From assembly GCA_018679695.1 (NCBI GenBank), contig JAHHKH010000288.1:1-9345 (forward strand): a DNA stretch of 9,345 bases. The letters run 5' to 3'. Each line of letters starts with the position of its first letter. The first letter of the stretch is position 1. The notes beneath the pieces were generated by a model. That model was not told where the DNA came from, made no database searches, and worked only from the letters and a program-made list of their open reading frames with translations. Origin of the DNA: Maribacter sp. GTDB lineage: Bacteria > Bacteroidota > Bacteroidia > Flavobacteriales > Flavobacteriaceae. Below, in pieces: positions 6,507-9,345 of the stretch. Position numbers and translations under genes: made by a program.

Positions 6507-7694
6507 CTAGAAGGGGATGTTTATTTTTCTGGTGGTTAGGAATAAATAGGTATACCTTGCATCCAAGGCACCAAGAATGGGAATGATTACGGGTGAAAAT
6601 CTTTGAATCCCCATAAACCATAGTACGACGACCAACGGCAAAAAGATAAGGAGCATTATCAAATACCCAGCGGTTACTTTGGAAAATGGATTCTTTTTCC
6701 AAAGCAAGAAGGCAAAAACAAAATTCAAGGGAAAAGCCCATAGTAAATTGAAGTTATTTACAGTTGCTGTGTGATCGGTCATAAACCAGAGGAAAAAGAT
6801 AACGATTCCGGCGAACCCTGTAACAAAAAACAAGGAAAAATCGAGCCATTTTGTTCTCTTTTTACGCCTAAAGTCGATTATACAAATGGCCATAACCACA
6901 ATCATTAATACGATGGACCAAAAAAGAGGTGTAAGTAAAAAGTTATCTTTATTATCAATTGGTATGGGTTGGTATATTGAAACTTCATTAGGGGCTATAG
7001 GTTTTGCATCTAATTGGGAAGTATTTAGTTGTTCCATTACATATAGTGGCAAGAACATATGCTCCTTAGGTGTTGCCAAATCATCTATTACCGATCCCAA
7101 GGCCAAATCAATACCAAACGCTGACCATGAATTTATGGGCATATTTTGACGGATAAGTTCGCGATGCGTAAATTGTGAGCTAAGGTAGTCCGCATCCAAT
7201 TTTAGTTTTTCACCAAAAACAACTTTCAGAACATCCCAAATTTTTGTAGAACAATTGTTATAAAAAAAATCGTATTGATAGGTCCTATTTTCCGGCAAAT
7301 AGTTATGCTCTAAAAATTGGAACAACTCATTTATTTCTTCTTGGGATAGAGACATTACCTGTTCCTTAACCCATCGTTTGTCATATTTATATTCCCGGAT
7401 AAAATTTGAGTATTGCTGACGTGCAAGCATATAATCCAATTTGCCCTGGGCAAACTTCACATAAAAATTATTGGAATTAAAATCGAATACGCCATAGTTA
7501 TAAACGACATCTATCCCCAAAGCCGGATCTTTTACCCGAAAAGCACTATGCCCGAAAGTCGAATAAAGCTGTTTTCCCGGACCACAGGTCAACACACTTA
7601 TTTTTGATATGGGTGATAACTTTGGAACCTGGGCATGGCTTGCTATGGAAAGCAAAAAAATCAAAAAGAAATACAGTTTTTTTAACCCCATCAT
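6507..7694 (-). CDS. DUF4105/Lnb-like envelope membrane protein
   Basis: A 395-residue membrane protein with a Sec signal peptide (MMGLKKLYFFLIFLLSIASHA, predicted cleavage before Q22). A periplasmic DUF4105 domain follows (about 30-240), then about four or five membrane segments (about 255-274, 285-304, 316-332, 342-362, possibly 366-385). DUF4105 is the N-terminal domain of Lnb, the Bacteroides enzyme that N-acylates lipoproteins. The likely catalytic pair is visible: His49 in STFGHSAFR and Cys148 in FYNNCSTKIWDVL. The C-terminal half has TDHTATVNNFNLLWAFPLN (about 306-324), which looks conserved in the family. By analogy it may transfer an acyl chain from a phospholipid to lipoproteins, though Flavobacteriia often also encode Lnt, so the exact role is uncertain. 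It opens the minus-strand operon and is adjacent to the ABC-F gene without a spacer. Two ATGs in tandem (7694, 7691) could both serve as start. Confidence 0.85.
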   Translation of the reverse strand: MMGLKKLYFFLIFLLSIASHAQVPKLSPISKISVLTCGPGKQLYSTFGHSAFRVKDPALGIDVVYNYGVFDFNSNNFYVKFAQGKLDYMLARQQYSNFIREYKYDKRWVKEQVMSLSQEEINELFQFLEHNYLPENRTYQYDFFYNNCSTKIWDVLKVVFGEKLKLDADYLSSQFTHRELIRQNMPINSWSAFGIDLALGSVIDDLATPKEHMFLPLYVMEQLNTSQLDAKPIAPNEVSIYQPIPIDNKDNFLLTPLFWSIVLMIVVMAICIIDFRRKKRTKWLDFSLFFVTGFAGIVIFFLWFMTDHTATVNNFNLLWAFPLNFVFAFLLWKKNPFSKVTAGYLIMLLIFLPLVVVLWFMGIQRFSPVIIPILGALDARYTYLFLTTRKINIPF

Positions 7695-7887
7695 TGGTTG
7701 TCGGAAATATTCATGCGCAAATATCTGAATAAATTGTTGAGTTGGGGATTTATTGTTAATAGTTCTTAAATAGAGTAATGGTTTTCTATTATCGCTATGC
7801 TGAGTTCGAACCTAAAACATTGGTTTTACTAAAGGTGTAGTATTATCAGATTACTTTTCAGGCCAAAATATATTGCGGATCAGGAAC

Positions 7888-7916
7888 TTTAGTAAGTTTT
7901 AATTTTAGTACATTTA
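7888..7916 (+). promoter_or_regulatory. Weak candidate promoter for pssA
   Basis: TACATTTA (7909-7916) matches the TAnnTTTG box in 7 of 8 positions. A TTT lies 18 bases upstream (7888-7890), a poor match to TTG. Transcription would begin near 7922, only about 8 bases before the TTG at 7930, which favours the ATG at 7960 as the pssA start. Confidence 0.3.
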
Positions 7917-7959
7917 GAGTACTTCAAAATTGTCTTATTTTTACACAAACGACCCATTC

Positions 7960-8709
7960 ATGAAGCGTCATATTCCCAACCTAATCACCTTTATAAATCT
8001 TCTCTGTGGCAGTATTGCAACTGTATTCGCTGTCTTAAACCAATTAGAACTGGCTGCTTTTCTTGTATTACTGGGGATATTTTTCGATTTTTTGGACGGA
8101 TTTGCTGCACGCCTTCTCAATATTAAAAGTGATTTGGGCCTGCAATTGGACTCCTTGGCCGATATGGTTACTTGTGGACTGGTTCCTGGTATTATTATGT
8201 TTCAGTTATTGGGGATGTCGATGAGCGGAGGATGGAATTTGGACTTATCTTCACAAGCGACAAATGATACCTTTTGGATAGGACTTAAATTATCGCCTGT
8301 ACCATTTATAGGGTTTTTAATAACCTTGGCTTCGGCATATCGTTTGGCGAATTTTAATATTGATGAAAATCAAGTCAGTTCCTTTACCGGATTACCTACA
8401 CCGGCAAATGCATTGTTAATCCTCTCACTTCCTTTAATCCTCTTATACCATAGTAATGATTTATTAAACGGTATAATCCTAAACCAATGGTTTTTAATAG
8501 GTACAACCGTATTAAGTGCCTATTTGTTGAATTCAAAAATCGAACTGTTTGCCCTGAAATTCGAAAATTGGAGTTTTAGCGATAATTCACAACGATATAT
8601 TTTTATCATTGTGAGTTTGGTTCTCCTTATGACCATGAAGTTTTTGGCAGTGCCTGCAATAATAGCCTTTTATATCCTGAGCTCATTGGTAGGGAATTTG
8701 AAAACATAA
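7960..8709 (+). CDS. pssA: CDP-diacylglycerol--serine O-phosphatidyltransferase (phosphatidylserine synthase)
   Basis: Integral membrane enzyme that makes phosphatidylserine from CDP-diacylglycerol and L-serine, the first step toward phosphatidylethanolamine. The CDP-alcohol phosphotransferase motif is complete: DFLDGFAAR, eight residues, then GLQLDSLAD. It fits D-x2-DG-x2-AR-x8-G-x3-D-x3-D, at about residues 43-68 counted from the ATG. Multiple hydrophobic helices follow along the chain, and the total of 249 residues suits the short Bacteroidota-type enzyme. I chose the ATG at 7960 (MKRHIPNLITFINLLCG), which matches the normal family N-terminus. An upstream in-frame TTG at 7930 would add ten residues and has no better start signal. 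The gene is divergent from the DUF4105/Lnb-like operon across about 265 bases and convergent with the lipoprotein gene. Its product leads to the phospholipids that envelope acyltransferases use. Confidence 0.93.
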   Translation: MKRHIPNLITFINLLCGSIATVFAVLNQLELAAFLVLLGIFFDFLDGFAARLLNIKSDLGLQLDSLADMVTCGLVPGIIMFQLLGMSMSGGWNLDLSSQATNDTFWIGLKLSPVPFIGFLITLASAYRLANFNIDENQVSSFTGLPTPANALLILSLPLILLYHSNDLLNGIILNQWFLIGTTVLSAYLLNSKIELFALKFENWSFSDNSQRYIFIIVSLVLLMTMKFLAVPAIIAFYILSSLVGNLKT

Positions 8710-8738
8710 GTTCATTATGAATTTCAAAATATTTTGCC

Positions 8739-8765
8739 GCTTGGATACTTATTGAGGTATTAAGC
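8739..8765. repeat. Imperfect hairpin between convergent genes
   Basis: GCTT (8739-8742) and ATAC (8745-8748) pair with GTAT (8757-8760) and AAGC (8762-8765), giving a 4+4 bp stem with a small internal loop and an 8-base apical loop. It sits between the ends of pssA and the lipoprotein gene, where a bidirectional terminator would be expected. It lacks a proper T-run on either side, so I call it only a repeat. Confidence 0.3.
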
Positions 8766-8771
8766 CCGTTA

Positions 8772-9184
8772 TTACTGTTTTCCTACAGAAAAAGTATCCG
8801 AATTTCCGCTACTTGCGTTCCAATTCCCTACCAATTTAGTTTTAGAATAGAGTGCATTCATTCTTATTGATGTGCCATTGCATTCATCATTACCTTTAAT
8901 TTTGAATCTATCATCAAGCACCTCCCAGTTGCCATTGATCAGGCAATAAAGATCAGTAGTGCCTTCGGCCGATAACATGCCATCCTCTTTAAGAATCATT
9001 GTTATATCTGCAGAGCCAAAACTGCCTTCGACTGTACCTACCCAAGACCCGACGAGTGCTGGATCAATAATTCCTTTGGTAAGAGATGGGATACGTCATT
9101 AACCATATCATCGCCACTTTTGGAACATGATATGGACATAATAATACACGTACAAATCAAAATTAATTTTAGACTTATATTCAT
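8772..9184 (-). pseudogene. Small lipoprotein gene interrupted by a frameshift
   Basis: The gene starts at ATG 9184-9182 with a lipoprotein signal peptide: MNISLKLILICTCIIMSIS, then Cys20 as the lipidated residue and SKSGDD after it. The acidic residues after Cys resemble a surface-export signal of Bacteroidota lipoproteins. That frame reaches a TAG about 39 codons in. From about position 9095 the next frame instead stays open to the stop at 8772-8774. It has a beta-rich pattern, with LVGSWVGTVEGSFGSADITM (from about 9055), then LYCLINGNWEVLDDRFKIKG, and near the end TKLVGNWNASSGNSDTFSV. Restoring one base between about 9075 and 9105 would join both into a 137-residue lipoprotein. The downstream frame has no ATG before 8999, so a 75-aa product from there would lack the signal and is unlikely to be native. 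I do not recognise the family; repeated W/G strand motifs suggest a small beta-barrel such as a lipocalin-like fold. Confidence 0.7.
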
Positions 9185-9345
9185 TGCTATTAGTTTAATT
9201 CAACAATAAACTTGGAAAAATCAATAGTAAGCGAACTAATGATTTTGTGTCTGTAAAGACTAGGTGACGGAGGGAAAACCAATTAAAGGTAGCTACTATT
9301 ATATCCCAAGGCAAAGGAATTTGCATGTTCGGTAACAGTATATGT

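Noticed and set aside
6463..6741. A 92-codon minus-strand frame across the DUF4105/ABC-F junction
   Set aside because: It is a shadow of the two real genes, whose own frames have clear domains and motifs.
7804..7812. GTTCGAACC, resembling a tRNA T-loop or an attachment-site core
   Set aside because: The flanks do not form a T-stem, and no acceptor stem, anticodon arm or CCA end is nearby. It is just a palindromic TTCGAA.
9195..9345. Open frames at the right edge on the minus strand, one ending at 9283 (about 20 codons) and one at 9195 (about 49 codons)
   Set aside because: They are short and cut by the window edge, with no recognisable motif. The longer one has a composition typical of chance AT-rich frames.

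Overview
The window looks like a chromosomal housekeeping segment from a marine-type Flavobacteriaceae member (Bacteroidota). This is inferred from the low GC content, the absence of Shine-Dalgarno sites before most starts, promoter-like TAnnTTTG boxes, and several lineage-typical proteins: a SecA with an enlarged preprotein-binding region, a DUF2795 protein, a DUF4105/Lnb-like membrane protein and an Uup-like ABC-F protein. I see no mobile element, CRISPR array, tRNA or rRNA.

Layout from left to right. Positions 34-2682 (minus) hold secA, read to a premature stop at 34-36. The bases beyond the stop still encode SecA-like sequence in another frame, so the gene is frameshifted here and its true 3' part lies outside the window. 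A gap of about 300 bases contains a strong terminator (2936-2964) and short inverted repeats. Next is a 74-aa DUF2795 gene (2985-3209, minus) with a good Bacteroidota-type promoter.

Positions 3323-7694 are a tight five-gene minus-strand block, with spacings of 0, 19, 31 and 23 bases. In transcription order it encodes a DUF4105/Lnb-like membrane protein, an ABC-F ATPase, a shrunken methyltransferase-like protein, an unlisted 49-aa membrane protein, and a PduO-type cob(I)alamin adenosyltransferase. Divergent from it, pssA (7960-8709, plus) encodes phosphatidylserine synthase. The right end carries a small lipoprotein gene (8772-9184, minus), broken by a second frameshift, then about 160 bases with nothing I can identify.

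How the genes fit together. SecA exports pre-proteins. The Lnb-like protein probably acts on exported lipoproteins at the cell envelope. PssA feeds synthesis of phosphatidylethanolamine, a plausible acyl donor for lipoprotein maturation. The adenosyltransferase makes coenzyme B12, and the ABC-F protein acts at the ribosome. No clear new defence or mobile system is present. The points most worth a second look are the two single-base frameshifts, the methyltransferase relic that has kept an open frame while losing its cofactor and metal motifs, and the Lnb-like/pssA pairing.
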